A stretch of 64,000 bases of DNA from positions 34,060 through 98,059 of the forward strand of contig CASFTW010000006.1 of assembly GCA_949297785.1 (NCBI GenBank), read 5' to 3'. How positions within the stretch are numbered: the first letter of the stretch is position 1; every line of letters starts with the position of its first letter. Positions 16,424-25,689 of this stretch are shown piece after piece. A program made the translations under genes and the position numbers. Below the pieces are notes generated by a model. That model did no database searches, was not told the DNA's origin, and saw only the letters and a program-made list of their open reading frames with translations. This stretch comes from an uncultured Spirochaetales bacterium. GTDB lineage: Bacteria; Spirochaetota; Spirochaetia; Sphaerochaetales; Sphaerochaetaceae.

Positions 16424-19400
16424 TCAGACTTTGATCCCCTGCTCTCTGAGCCGCCGCGGCGACATTCCCGTTATTTTCTTAAAGACCCTGCAGAAGTATG
16501 CCTGATCCTGGAAACCGGTCTGCCCTGCTATCTCATTGACAGACATTCCCGTGCCTGTCAGGAGCCGGCTTGCCATCTGCACACGGTAGCGGGAAAGATA
16601 ATCCCATGGAGATATCCCCATCTCGCGGCGGAAGATTCTCGTAAGGTAATCCTCCGATATGTTCACGCTTTCTGCCACCTGCCATCTTATGACGGGACGT
16701 GCGGCGTTTTTGTTAAGGTATACTATGGCTTTCTTGACCATGGCTCCTGTGAGAGGAGGAAGAATCTGACCTCCGCCGAAAATACCGATGAGACGCGATA
16801 TGAACTCCTGCGCATCACAGATTCCGCTGTTGCATATGAGAAGATTGGAATAAAGAAGTATGCTTTCAACCTCTTCCTCAGAGAAGCTGTCCTTGCAGAT
16901 GAGAACAGGAACGGATGAAGAGAAACGGTTCTCCCTCAGTGCGGCTATCTGGCTGCTTATGCACTCGCTGAGAATGATGAGGGACGGACTTGATGTGAGG
17001 GAGGACAGCAGTTCGTCAAATGTCCTGAAGACAGTTCTGGAACCGAAAGCGTCGAGCCTTTCAAGGCCGGGAGGCATGCTGCCTGCACAGACAATGCCGG
17101 CTCCGGCGTCCTTATCGCCGGCAGCCATGGATGAGACACATGTCCATATATCAAGAGGAGAAGACGACAGGGAAAAACACAGAAACGGCAGATTCTTTGC
17201 CTTCACGTGGTTGTGCAGCAGGTTGAGGACCACTCTGTCTCTTCCCTTCTCCCCGGCATCATATATGAGATGGGAGACACTGGCTGGAATTGAGAATCCT
17301 CCGGCAAGATCCTTCTCGAGAACGGGGATCACGTCAGTGAAGGCTGACAACGAAGAGGGAAGAGCGCTCTCAGGGGAAGCTTTTATGAAAACCGCACTGC
17401 CTGAAGACTGTACCTGCACATCCATGCCCGACAGGCTCGGATAAGGCAGGCTGATCATGAGCGCATGAGGCAGGAAACGGAACGATCCTGACAGAAGCAC
17501 TGTTATCTTCTCTGCAAGGAGGAGGGAAGGATTGTTCCTCACCAGAAGAGGATTCCACCGCTCCACTTCAAGCTTCACGCACACACCTGCAGGCTGTGCA
17601 CTAACTTCGAGCCGGACCTGCCCGCTTTCAGCCTCGCAGGCAAGCTGGAAAAGAAGGTCGAAAACCTTTTCAAGCTTGTCCCTGTCGCTGTAGATGGCGG
17701 GAAGAAGATGAGGTATGGAGAAATCCGTTATTGAATGGGAGGACACAAAGGAAGAGAAGAAGTGCACGGTTTCTATCGTGGAGCGCCGGAACTCCATCTC
17801 CCCTTTTTCCGTCAGTATGAGATCAAGCAGATGTTCGGCTTTCACCACATTGCTGACAACCCTCCGCTTCGTCGCGCTGTCCTTGACGAGTGAAAGCGTC
17901 TTTCTTATTGAACCGAGAGGCTCCCTGAGCTCCTCGGACAGGTTTGCATAGAAAGCGCTGCTTTCGCTTTCCGCCTCCTCTGCCCTTTTCTTTGCCTCAT
18001 TCGCGCTTTCAAGCAGTGTTATTCCCTTGAGAGCTGATGATATCGAGGCCATTATGTCCTCAATGACAAGTTCATTGTGGCCTTTCTCGAATTCAAGGAG
18101 TATATAGCCGACACTCTCCTTGTCCATGATCACGGGTTCCACAACGAAAGCGCCTTTCGTGATGAAGTATTCATAGCTCTGGGGAAGAAGCGTGCCTGAA
18201 AGGAAGTCCTGCTGGGCGACAACGCTCCCGTTGCCGTCGTATCCGGCAAGCAGCCGGCTCTCATCCTCGCCTTCCTTCCTGAGGACGATGTAGGCCTGGC
18301 GGAAACCCAGCCGGGGAAGGTATTTCTTCATAATATCTGAAAGATATGACAGGGCATGCGTTGACAGAAGTTCCATCTTGAAATGATTCATGACGGAAAT
18401 CTCCCCGTTCCTTATATGCTCCTTTTCCCCGTTGACCTGTGCGAACACATCGAGGATCACCCTGACGAGATTCTTCTGGCAGAAGTCCCGGACCTCCTCT
18501 TTCAGCGGAAGCAGGCGTGAAGCCCACATCGCTATTTCAACAAGATCCTCATACTCCCCTCCCTGTTTCAGGAAGCCGGCGGCAAGGCGGGAGAAAGAAG
18601 ACAGGAACCACTGGCGGCGGGAGAGAGGAAAATCATCAGAGCGCATCAGGAACTCGATAAGATACTCAAGATCCTCTCTCTTTATCCGCGAAGCGCTGTA
18701 GCGAACTGCCCAGTCAATGAATGAAGGGACATCCTCAAGCTTCTTCATCATCCTCTCATCAGAGGCAAAAGGATCCTCGCAGCCGCATGAATGGCGTATG
18801 ACAAGATCGCACTCAAGGAGGATATCTTCTATTTTTCCATCCCCTTCCATCCGGCGGTACAGGCTGGCAATCGCACTGTCGATCATCTCGTCGACCGGCA
18901 TTCTCACAGTTGTCGGGGCAATCGCGATGAGTTTGTTCGTCTCGGTATCGTTGAAACCTCCGGTGCTCAGGGCAGAAGGGATGTTCACGCCCAGTTCCTC
19001 AAGATGATGCACCGCAGCGAACATCATCAGGTCCGAGGCGCACACCATTGCGTCGAAATCCACGGAAGGCATCAGCCCTCTTTCGTCTATAAGCTGGCAC
19101 AGAGCTTCCCTGCCGCGTCCCCATGAATGGGGAGATGTGATGAGATCATGGTTTATCCTGAGCCCGGATGAACGCAGGGCATCCATGTATGCCGCAAAAC
19201 GGGCCTGGCTGGATTCATGGTTCTCCGGCCCCCTGAGGAAAGCGATCTTCTTCTTTCCATGAACCTCAATGAGGTGTTTCACGAGTTTGTAGAAACCGCT
19301 GTAAGCATCAAAGCCGACATAGGGAATGTCGTCCCCCGCCTTGAGGCCTATCGTGATGCAGGGAAGAGAGGAATACCGGCGCATGAAATGACGGACCTCG

Positions 19401-19645
19401 TCCACACTGGCCTGCCCCGTAAGCGTGCTTGCCCAGGCGATCATCCCGTCAAAATCCTCACCGTTCACAAGATTATATATGGAATTCTTCAGATACTCGT
19501 CGCGCGCCTTGTAATCAAGCCTTCCTCCCGGAAAGACAAAAAGCGCATCCTCGCTGTAATTGAAAGAATCAAGACAGCGGTTCCACATCCTTACACTTGT
19601 TCCCTCATGTATCGAGGCGAGTATGAAAGCAACCTTTTTCCCCAT
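16424..19645 (-). CDS. Hybrid sensor-regulator: LacI-type sugar-sensor, kinase-like core lacking the phospho-His, and AraC DNA-binding domain
   Basis: 1073-residue one-polypeptide regulator. Residues about 1-290 match the periplasmic-binding-like sensor of LacI/GalR proteins (MGKKVAFILASIHEG, YVGFDAYSGFYKLVKHLIE, KKIAFLRGPENHESSQARFAAY) without the LacI helix-turn-helix. A middle region has a helical linker and a histidine-kinase-like stretch, where the usual H-box SHELRTPL reads SEELREPL: His is replaced by Glu. A weak ATPase-like fold follows. The last 100 residues are an AraC domain (SEDYLTRIFRREMGISPWDYLSRYRVQMASRLL, FQDQAYFCRVFKKITGMSPRRLRE). It would sense a sugar in the cytoplasm and control the importer downstream and/or the divergent uxaBAC genes. 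The start at 19645 is the first residue of the sensor; its ribosome site is weak. Confidence 0.85.
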   Translation of the reverse strand: MGKKVAFILASIHEGTSVRMWNRCLDSFNYSEDALFVFPGGRLDYKARDEYLKNSIYNLVNGEDFDGMIAWASTLTGQASVDEVRHFMRRYSSLPCITIGLKAGDDIPYVGFDAYSGFYKLVKHLIEVHGKKKIAFLRGPENHESSQARFAAYMDALRSSGLRINHDLITSPHSWGRGREALCQLIDERGLMPSVDFDAMVCASDLMMFAAVHHLEELGVNIPSALSTGGFNDTETNKLIAIAPTTVRMPVDEMIDSAIASLYRRMEGDGKIEDILLECDLVIRHSCGCEDPFASDERMMKKLEDVPSFIDWAVRYSASRIKREDLEYLIEFLMRSDDFPLSRRQWFLSSFSRLAAGFLKQGGEYEDLVEIAMWASRLLPLKEEVRDFCQKNLVRVILDVFAQVNGEKEHIRNGEISVMNHFKMELLSTHALSYLSDIMKKYLPRLGFRQAYIVLRKEGEDESRLLAGYDGNGSVVAQQDFLSGTLLPQSYEYFITKGAFVVEPVIMDKESVGYILLEFEKGHNELVIEDIMASISSALKGITLLESANEAKKRAEEAESESSAFYANLSEELREPLGSIRKTLSLVKDSATKRRVVSNVVKAEHLLDLILTEKGEMEFRRSTIETVHFFSSFVSSHSITDFSIPHLLPAIYSDRDKLEKVFDLLFQLACEAESGQVRLEVSAQPAGVCVKLEVERWNPLLVRNNPSLLLAEKITVLLSGSFRFLPHALMISLPYPSLSGMDVQVQSSGSAVFIKASPESALPSSLSAFTDVIPVLEKDLAGGFSIPASVSHLIYDAGEKGRDRVVLNLLHNHVKAKNLPFLCFSLSSSPLDIWTCVSSMAAGDKDAGAGIVCAGSMPPGLERLDAFGSRTVFRTFDELLSSLTSSPSLIILSECISSQIAALRENRFSSSVPVLICKDSFSEEEVESILLYSNLLICNSGICDAQEFISRLIGIFGGGQILPPLTGAMVKKAIVYLNKNAARPVIRWQVAESVNISEDYLTRIFRREMGISPWDYLSRYRVQMASRLLTGTGMSVNEIAGQTGFQDQAYFCRVFKKITGMSPRRLREQGIKV

Positions 19646-19750
19646 ACTCTGAATTATGAATGGCCAAAGCACTGTGCACAAGGTGGAAAATGACGGTTTT
19701 GTACAATTTTTGATAATGAAAAAACACCATTTGAGGTGTATCATCATAAG

Positions 19751-19790
19751 TGTCAATTTTGTTGACAACAGCGCGAGTCGGGGTTAAAGT
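19751..19790 (+). promoter_or_regulatory. uxaB promoter with overlapping inverted repeat
   Basis: TTGACA (19762-19767), a 17-bp spacer, then TAAAGT (19785-19790). The -35 box is the right arm of the perfect inverted repeat TGTCAATTTTGTTGACA (19751-19767). A protein bound there would block or modulate RNA polymerase. The IclR protein encoded at the end of this operon or the hybrid AraC protein encoded divergently are candidates. Confidence 0.65.
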
Positions 19791-19871
19791 GGAATCATGT
19801 TTCATTTTAGGCATAAACCGGTGAAGCATCCGTGACCACATTTACTCAGAAGCACCCTTAAAGGAGGAGAA

Positions 19872-21356
19872 ATGAAAAACATAACTGAAATCGTGAAGAA
19901 GACAGAACGCCCAGTGAAAGTTCTGCAGTTCGGAGAGGGAAACTTCCTCAGAGCTTTTGTCGACTGGATCATCGATAACCTGAACGAAAAGACGGATTTC
20001 AACGGAAACGTCATGATGGTGCAGCCGCTGGCAAACGGCATGGGGGACATGATCAATGCCCAGGACGGACTGTACACAACATGTCTGAGAGGCATCCAGA
20101 ACGGAAAGCCGGTTGAGCAGTTCCGTCAGATCACGTCAGTTGCAGGCTGCATCAACCCCTACAGCGAGTATGACAAGTTCATCGCACAGGCCTCAAACCC
20201 GGATCTCAGATTCATCATCAGCAACACAACTGAAGCCGGCATCGCATACAGGGAAGGCGACAAGCTTGAAGACAAGCCGCAGATCAGCTTCCCCGGCAAG
20301 GTATGCGCATTCCTCTACAACCGCTACAAAACATTCGGCGCAGATCCTTCAAAGGGCCTCATCATGATTCCATGCGAGCTCATCGACAAGAACGGGGACA
20401 ACCTGAGGAGAATCGTTCTCCAGTACGCAGAGGAATGGAATCTTGAGAAAGAATTCACAGACTGGGTTGAAAATGCATGCGACTTCTGCAACAGCCTTGT
20501 CGACCGCATCGTTCCGGGCTATCCGAGAGCCGAGGCGGAGGCAATCTGCGAGAAACTCGGCTACAGGGACAACCTCATCGACACAGCCGAAATCTTCCAC
20601 CTGTGGGTCATTGAATGCCATAAGAAGTCACATGAGGATGAGCTTCCGACCACAAAGGCAGGACTCAATGTCGTATGGACTGACGACATGACATTCTACA
20701 GGACCAGGAAGGTACGCATTCTCAACGGCACGCACACCCTGATGGTCCTCGCATCATATCTCTCCGGTCTCAATACAGTCGAGGATTCGGTGAAGAGTCC
20801 TCTTATCGGAACATTCATGAAGGAGGGACTCTTCAACGAGATCATTCCTTCAATGGACGGAGATGTGGATGAACTGAAGAAATATGCGGCAGATGTTCTC
20901 GAGCGCTTTGCAAACCCGTACATCGAACACCTGCTCCTGTCGATCTCGCTTAACAGCGTATCGAAGTTCAAGACAAGGGATCTTCCTTCCCTCCTCGGCT
21001 ATGTGAAGAAATTCGGAAAGATTCCTTCTCACCTCGCCCTTTCAATCGCCGCCCTCATGGCATTCTATCAGGGAACCGAATTCGAAGGTGACGCCCTTGT
21101 CGGCAGCAGGAACGGCGAAAAATACCTGATCAAGGACAACATGGAGTACCTTGAGGCATTTGCTTCCCTGTGCGGCAGTGAGTACAAGTGCAACGGCTGC
21201 AAGGCAAAGGCAATGACACAGGACATCCTCAGCAGGGAAGACTGGTGGGGAATGGACCTCACTTCAATTGAAGGTCTCAAAGATGTTGTCGAGAAGGATC
21301 TGAGAATCATCCTCGATGAAGGTATCGAGAAGGCTATCAGGAGTTTGGAAGACTGA
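19872..21356 (+). CDS. uxaB: Tagaturonate reductase (altronate oxidoreductase)
   Basis: 494-residue NAD-dependent member of the mannitol dehydrogenase/UxaB family. It interconverts D-tagaturonate and D-altronate in galacturonate catabolism. The N-terminal Rossmann segment VLQFGEGNFLRAFVDWIIDNLNE is the family signature, and the catalytic Lys region reads YRTRKVRILNGTHTLM. The length is close to E. coli UxaB. AAAGGAGGAG lies directly before the ATG. It is followed after 2 bp by altronate dehydratase. Fructuronate reductase (UxuB) is related, but the uxaA and uxaC neighbours argue for UxaB. Confidence 0.92.
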   Translation: MKNITEIVKKTERPVKVLQFGEGNFLRAFVDWIIDNLNEKTDFNGNVMMVQPLANGMGDMINAQDGLYTTCLRGIQNGKPVEQFRQITSVAGCINPYSEYDKFIAQASNPDLRFIISNTTEAGIAYREGDKLEDKPQISFPGKVCAFLYNRYKTFGADPSKGLIMIPCELIDKNGDNLRRIVLQYAEEWNLEKEFTDWVENACDFCNSLVDRIVPGYPRAEAEAICEKLGYRDNLIDTAEIFHLWVIECHKKSHEDELPTTKAGLNVVWTDDMTFYRTRKVRILNGTHTLMVLASYLSGLNTVEDSVKSPLIGTFMKEGLFNEIIPSMDGDVDELKKYAADVLERFANPYIEHLLLSISLNSVSKFKTRDLPSLLGYVKKFGKIPSHLALSIAALMAFYQGTEFEGDALVGSRNGEKYLIKDNMEYLEAFASLCGSEYKCNGCKAKAMTQDILSREDWWGMDLTSIEGLKDVVEKDLRIILDEGIEKAIRSLED

Positions 21357-21358
21357 CT

Positions 21359-22870
21359 ATGGAGAAACTGATCAAGATAAATCCCAGGGACAACGTAGCT
21401 GTCGCGATCAGTCCTCTCTTCAAGGGAGACATCATCACATTCGACGGTGCCACCTACACTCTGATCAATGATCTTCCCGCAGGGCATAAAATGGCCCTGC
21501 AGGACATAAAAGAGGGAGAGAAGGTCATCAAGTACGGCTACCCCATCGGAGCTGCAACCTGCGATATTCCCAGAGGCGCCCATGTGCATGCCTTCAACAT
21601 AAAGACGCTTCTCAGCGAAGAAGCCGCCTACACATATGATGAGAAAAAGGCACAGGAGTACATTGAGGAAGCCCGGATAAAAGAACTCAGCTGGAAAGAC
21701 AAGATCCCGACGATCAGGGCATACGAGAGAAAGAACGGAGATATAGGCATCCGCAACGAACTGTGGATAATCCCGACTGTCGGATGCGTGAACAAGATCG
21801 GGGAGGCCCTCTGCTCATGGGCACAGAAAAACCTCGGCATAGAGGACGGCGTGCATGTATGGACTCATCCATTCGGCTGTTCCCAGCTGGGCGACGACCA
21901 TGACAATACCCGCCATATACTCGCAAACCTCGTGCACCACCCCAATGCAGGCGGTGTGCTGGTCCTCTCCCTCGGATGCGAGAACAACACTCCGGAGTCA
22001 TTCCGCGAGCTTGTCGGAGAGGTGGATGAGGAAAGAGTGAAATTCCTGACATGCCAGAAGGTCGACGATGAGATCGCAGAAGGAGAAAAACTGCTTGGCC
22101 AGATCGCGGATGCGATGAAGAAGGACGAAAGGACAAGCGTCTCCATGGCACGGCTGAGAGTCGGTTTCAAATGCGGAGGTTCCGACGGATTCTCCGGCAT
22201 TACCGCCAATCCTCTGGTGGGACGTTTCTGCGACGAGCTGACTGCAATGGGCGGCACCGCGGTGCTCACGGAGGTTCCCGAGATGTTCGGTGCAGAGCAG
22301 ATCCTCATGGACAGGGCAAAGGACAGACAGACATTCGAGGAAGTTGTCGCACTCATCAACAACTTCAAGCATTATTTCACATCCCACGGACAGGTTGTAT
22401 ATGAGAACCCGTCCCCGGGCAACAAAGCAGGCGGAATCTCAACGCTCGAGGACAAGAGCCTCGGCTGTGTGCAGAAAGGAGGAAGGAGCATCGTCACCGG
22501 TGTGGCAAAGTACGGAGAAAGGATCACTGCAAAAGGCCTCAACCTGCTTTCCGGTCCGGGCAATGACATTGTTTCAACAACCGCGCAGAGCGCGGCAGGA
22601 GTACACCTCATCCTCTTCACCACAGGACGCGGAACCCCGCTCGGCTCCCCTGTTCCGACAGTCAAGATCGCCACGAACAGCGAACTTGCCAGAAACAAGA
22701 AGAACTGGATCGACTTCAATGCCGGCAGGCTCCTGAGCGAAGATGAGAGAACGGTTACCAATGATCTGTTACAGTATATAGTCAAGCTGGCTTCAGGTGA
22801 TGTGAAGACACAGAACGAACGGCATGGCTATGCAGAGATATCTATATTCAAGGACGGTGTTGTGTTATGA
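21359..22870 (+). CDS. uxaA: Altronate dehydratase
   Basis: 503-residue dehydratase that turns D-altronate into 2-keto-3-deoxygluconate. It has the full two-part UxaA layout. An N-terminal SAF-like domain (residues about 1-95: INPRDNVAVAI, IKYGYPIGAATCDIPRGAHVH) is joined to the large C-terminal catalytic part with its conserved Cys positions (THPFGCSQLGDDHDNTR, LSLGCENNTPE, RVGFKCGGSDGFSG), where iron may bind. It lies 2 bp after uxaB and overlaps uxaC by 4 bp. Confidence 0.95.
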   Translation: MEKLIKINPRDNVAVAISPLFKGDIITFDGATYTLINDLPAGHKMALQDIKEGEKVIKYGYPIGAATCDIPRGAHVHAFNIKTLLSEEAAYTYDEKKAQEYIEEARIKELSWKDKIPTIRAYERKNGDIGIRNELWIIPTVGCVNKIGEALCSWAQKNLGIEDGVHVWTHPFGCSQLGDDHDNTRHILANLVHHPNAGGVLVLSLGCENNTPESFRELVGEVDEERVKFLTCQKVDDEIAEGEKLLGQIADAMKKDERTSVSMARLRVGFKCGGSDGFSGITANPLVGRFCDELTAMGGTAVLTEVPEMFGAEQILMDRAKDRQTFEEVVALINNFKHYFTSHGQVVYENPSPGNKAGGISTLEDKSLGCVQKGGRSIVTGVAKYGERITAKGLNLLSGPGNDIVSTTAQSAAGVHLILFTTGRGTPLGSPVPTVKIATNSELARNKKNWIDFNAGRLLSEDERTVTNDLLQYIVKLASGDVKTQNERHGYAEISIFKDGVVL

Positions 22871-24270
22871 GAAAATTCATGGACGAGAACTTCCTGTTGA
22901 TGAATGATACAGCGAAGGAACTTTATTTCAAGCATGCGAAAGACATGCCTATTTTTGACTACCATTGTCATCTTATCCCGTCACAGATCGCAGAGGACAA
23001 GAGATTCACGACAATCACGGAAGCATGGCTCGGCGGCGATCACTACAAGTGGAGAGCAATGAGATCAAACGGTGTTTCTGAAGAGCTTATCACAGGCAAC
23101 GCCGATCCGTTTGACAAGTTCATGGCATGGGCAGGAACCATGGAGAACCTCATCGGCAATCCTCTCTACCACTGGACGCATCTTGAGCTTCAGCGCTATT
23201 TCAACATCTATGACGTTCTCAACAGGAAGAACGCAAAGAAGATCTATGATGAGGCAAATGAGAAGTTCGCAAGCGATCCCGAGCTCTCAGTTTTCGGCAT
23301 CATGAAGAAATTCAGGGTGTACGCTGTTGGAACGACAGACGATCCGGCTGACGATCTTCTCATGCACAAGAAGATCAGGGATGACGGAAAGTGCCCCGCA
23401 AAGGTAATTCCCTCCTACCGCCCGGACAAGGCCCTCCATATCGAAAAGGAAGACTTTGCCTCCTACATTCCCAAGCTTGCCGCTGCGGCGGACATGGAAA
23501 TCAAGAGTGCCGATGATGTGGTTGCAGCACTGATCAGGAGACTTGAATTCTTCGCATCAATGGGCTGCCGCGCTTCAGACCATGCTCTCGTACAGTGCCC
23601 CCACACATTCAAAAGCGCTGCGGAAGTCAACAAGATCTTCCAGAAGAAAATGTACGGCACAGTGCTCAACGAAGAGGAAGTCGATGCATACATGACATAT
23701 GTCCTTTCTGCTCTTGCAAAGGAGTACAAGAGACTCAACATCGCAATGCAGCTGCACTTCGCCTCAATCCGCGACAACAACATCATTATGTTCAAGAAGC
23801 TCGGTCCGGACACAGGATTCGACGCTTCCCATGACAAGGAGCTTGCAGAGAACGTATCGGCCTTCTTCTCCGCCCTCAGCGAGAGCGACAGCGTGCCGAA
23901 GACCATCTTCTACTCTCTCAACCCGAAAGACTACTACTCACTGGGAACCCTCATGGGCTGCTACCAGGGTGACGGTATTCCGGGCAAGATGCAGCTCGGT
24001 TCAGGCTGGTGGTTCTGTGATCACAAGGACGGTATGTACCAGCAGATGCAGACACTTGGCAACCTCGGACTGCTCTCACGCTTTGTTGGCATGCTTACAG
24101 ACTCAAGAAGCTTCCTCTCCTACTCAAGACATGAGTACTTCAGACGCATACTGTGCAACCTTATCGGTACATGGGCGGAAGACGGAGAGATCTATTATGA
24201 TGAGGAGCAGATCGGAAAGATCGTCGAAGACATCTGCTTCAACAACGCTAAAAACTATTTCGAGGGCTGA
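22867..24270 (+). CDS. uxaC: Uronate isomerase
   Basis: 467-residue amidohydrolase-fold isomerase converting D-galacturonate to tagaturonate (and glucuronate to fructuronate), the entry step of the pathway. The metal motif DYHCHLIPSQIAED lies near residue 31, with further blocks TDDPADDL and HFASIRDNN, and the late WWFCDHKDGMYQQMQTLGNLGLLSRFVGMLTDSRS (family block). It is coupled to uxaA by an ATGA overlap. The gene order follows the pathway backwards (B-A-C). Confidence 0.95.
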   Translation: MRKFMDENFLLMNDTAKELYFKHAKDMPIFDYHCHLIPSQIAEDKRFTTITEAWLGGDHYKWRAMRSNGVSEELITGNADPFDKFMAWAGTMENLIGNPLYHWTHLELQRYFNIYDVLNRKNAKKIYDEANEKFASDPELSVFGIMKKFRVYAVGTTDDPADDLLMHKKIRDDGKCPAKVIPSYRPDKALHIEKEDFASYIPKLAAAADMEIKSADDVVAALIRRLEFFASMGCRASDHALVQCPHTFKSAAEVNKIFQKKMYGTVLNEEEVDAYMTYVLSALAKEYKRLNIAMQLHFASIRDNNIIMFKKLGPDTGFDASHDKELAENVSAFFSALSESDSVPKTIFYSLNPKDYYSLGTLMGCYQGDGIPGKMQLGSGWWFCDHKDGMYQQMQTLGNLGLLSRFVGMLTDSRSFLSYSRHEYFRRILCNLIGTWAEDGEIYYDEEQIGKIVEDICFNNAKNYFEG

Positions 24271-24277
24271 TTGAAAA

Positions 24278-25063
24278 GTGAAAGAGAGCAGTGAAGAAAA
24301 GAACAGGATGAGCGGGGTCGTCCGCACAATCAACATACTTGAGGTGATTGCCAAAAAAGGCAGCATAAACCTTGAGAATCTTTCGAAGGAAACCGATCTG
24401 CCGAAGGCCACCCTTCTCCGGTTCCTCTCCACGCTCTCCAGCCTCGGCTATGTCTGCCGTGACGATGCAGACCATTATTCACTGACGCTGAAGCTCTTCT
24501 CCATGGGATCAAGGGCTTTGGCGCACAATGACCTTATCTCCAAGGCACGGCCGTTTGCCAAGGCATTGTGCCAGAGCCTTGGAGAGACGGTTCACATGGG
24601 AATCCTTGAAGGCTGGCAGGCCGTCTATGTGCTTAAGGAAGAATCAAGCTACACACTGAGGATGTATTCCCGCATCGGCAAGGTCATTCCTCTTTACTGC
24701 ACTGCAATAGGCAAGATATTCCTCTCCCAGATGAGTGAGGATGAGCTGGATAAATACCTCAAGGCAACAAGCCTCAAACCGTACACAAGCAGAACAATAA
24801 AAACACCGGAGGCGCTTAAGGAACAGCTTGAACTCATCCGCCGCCGCGGCTGGTCAATTGACGATCAGGAACACGAGGACAATATCATGTGCATTGCTGC
24901 TCCAGTCTATGATTACACGGGACATGTCGTTGCCGCAATGTCGGTCTCATGGCCTCTCTTCCGCTTCAATCAGGCGGAATTCGAGAAGATCGTAAGTGAA
25001 ATAAAGAGTGCAACTGATCAGCTTTCTGCAATAATGGGCTACGAAAAGGAAACGGAAAGGTAA
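24278..25063 (+). CDS. IclR-family transcriptional regulator (KdgR-like)
   Basis: 261-residue repressor/activator. An N-terminal winged helix (RTINILEVIAKKGSINLENLSKETDLPKATLLRFLSTLSSLGYV, a standard IclR domain) precedes the C-terminal effector-binding domain with IGKIFLSQMSEDELD and IAAPVYDYTGHVVAAMSVS. It most likely starts at GTG 24278, 7 bp after uxaC; an ATG at codon 11 is an alternative. As the last gene of the uxaBAC unit it probably senses a pathway intermediate such as 2-keto-3-deoxygluconate, as KdgR does in enterobacteria; the effector is inferred. Confidence 0.88.
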   Translation: MKESSEEKNRMSGVVRTINILEVIAKKGSINLENLSKETDLPKATLLRFLSTLSSLGYVCRDDADHYSLTLKLFSMGSRALAHNDLISKARPFAKALCQSLGETVHMGILEGWQAVYVLKEESSYTLRMYSRIGKVIPLYCTAIGKIFLSQMSEDELDKYLKATSLKPYTSRTIKTPEALKEQLELIRRRGWSIDDQEHEDNIMCIAAPVYDYTGHVVAAMSVSWPLFRFNQAEFEKIVSEIKSATDQLSAIMGYEKETER

Positions 25064-25090
25064 AAAATAGACCTCCACAGCGTGAAGGCC
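25062..25090 (-). terminator. Terminator of the small lipoprotein gene
   Basis: On the minus strand a stem GGCCT...AGGTC (one G-U pair) with an inner CAC/GTG pairing is followed by TATTTTTT. It sits 32 bp past the lipoprotein stop and touches the stop codon of the opposing IclR gene. Confidence 0.6.
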
Positions 25091-25122
25091 TGATGAAAAT
25101 TAAGCTATCTGATTATATATAA

Positions 25123-25593
25123 TCACATAATATCCCAAATGCTAATTTCAACAGTGATGTCTTTTCCATTTATAGTTGCACCATCAATTGTTGCAACCAG
25201 TTTGGAAGTATCAACATTAATGTCCATGGCATCGCTAACTGTCCAAGAGAGGCTACCATCAAGAGTAATTGAGCTATCTCCGCACTTGAGATCTGCCACA
25301 ACATCTACGGAACCATTAAATTCAGAATGGCCTTTTGCTGTTAAAGACCCTGTAATCACTCCTGCATCTGATGGTACAGAAATATTGTCTTTATTGATAT
25401 TAATATCTTCATCTTGGATATTACTTACGACTTCCACTTTTATCAAAGTATTTACAACAGTATTCACAGTAGCAATCTGCTCTTCAGTAGCAGTTGTCTC
25501 AACAGCCTCAGCAGGAGATGATCCGCCATTGTCACAGGAGGCAAATGCAAAAAGCATCAAAAAACAAACCAATAAAACCGAATTTTTTTTCAT
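25123..25593 (-). CDS. Small lipoprotein of unknown function
   Basis: 156-residue protein with a lipoprotein signal peptide ending in AFASC, then an Asn/Gly/Ser linker. The rest is rich in Val, Thr, Asp and Ile with alternating beta-like patterns (ITLDGSLSWTVSDAMDINVDTSKLVATIDGATINGKDITVEI). I do not recognise the family. AAGGGG stands before the ATG. Base composition is clearly AT-richer than in the uxa genes. It shares an upstream element, an A-tract plus AATAGCCTATT, with the 651-residue lipoprotein at 26517, which suggests common control or common origin. Confidence 0.7.
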   Translation of the reverse strand: MKKNSVLLVCFLMLFAFASCDNGGSSPAEAVETTATEEQIATVNTVVNTLIKVEVVSNIQDEDININKDNISVPSDAGVITGSLTAKGHSEFNGSVDVVADLKCGDSSITLDGSLSWTVSDAMDINVDTSKLVATIDGATINGKDITVEISIWDIM

Positions 25594-25624
25594 ACGATTT
25601 TCCCCTTTTTTAAAGTTTGTCTCA

Positions 25625-25645
25625 GAATAGGCTATTTTTTTCTGT
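25625..25645 (-). promoter_or_regulatory. Shared A-tract plus AATAGCCTATT palindrome, copy 1
   Basis: On the minus strand a run of seven As leads into the 11-bp perfect palindrome AATAGCCTATT, about 40 bp before the small lipoprotein start. The same arrangement recurs ahead of the 651-residue lipoprotein. A TTGACA lies just upstream, but its spacing to TATTCT is too short for a standard promoter. Confidence 0.5.
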
Positions 25646-25689
25646 CAAACTTTATCGAAAAATTGTATAAATTTTGAGATATGTCCGGC

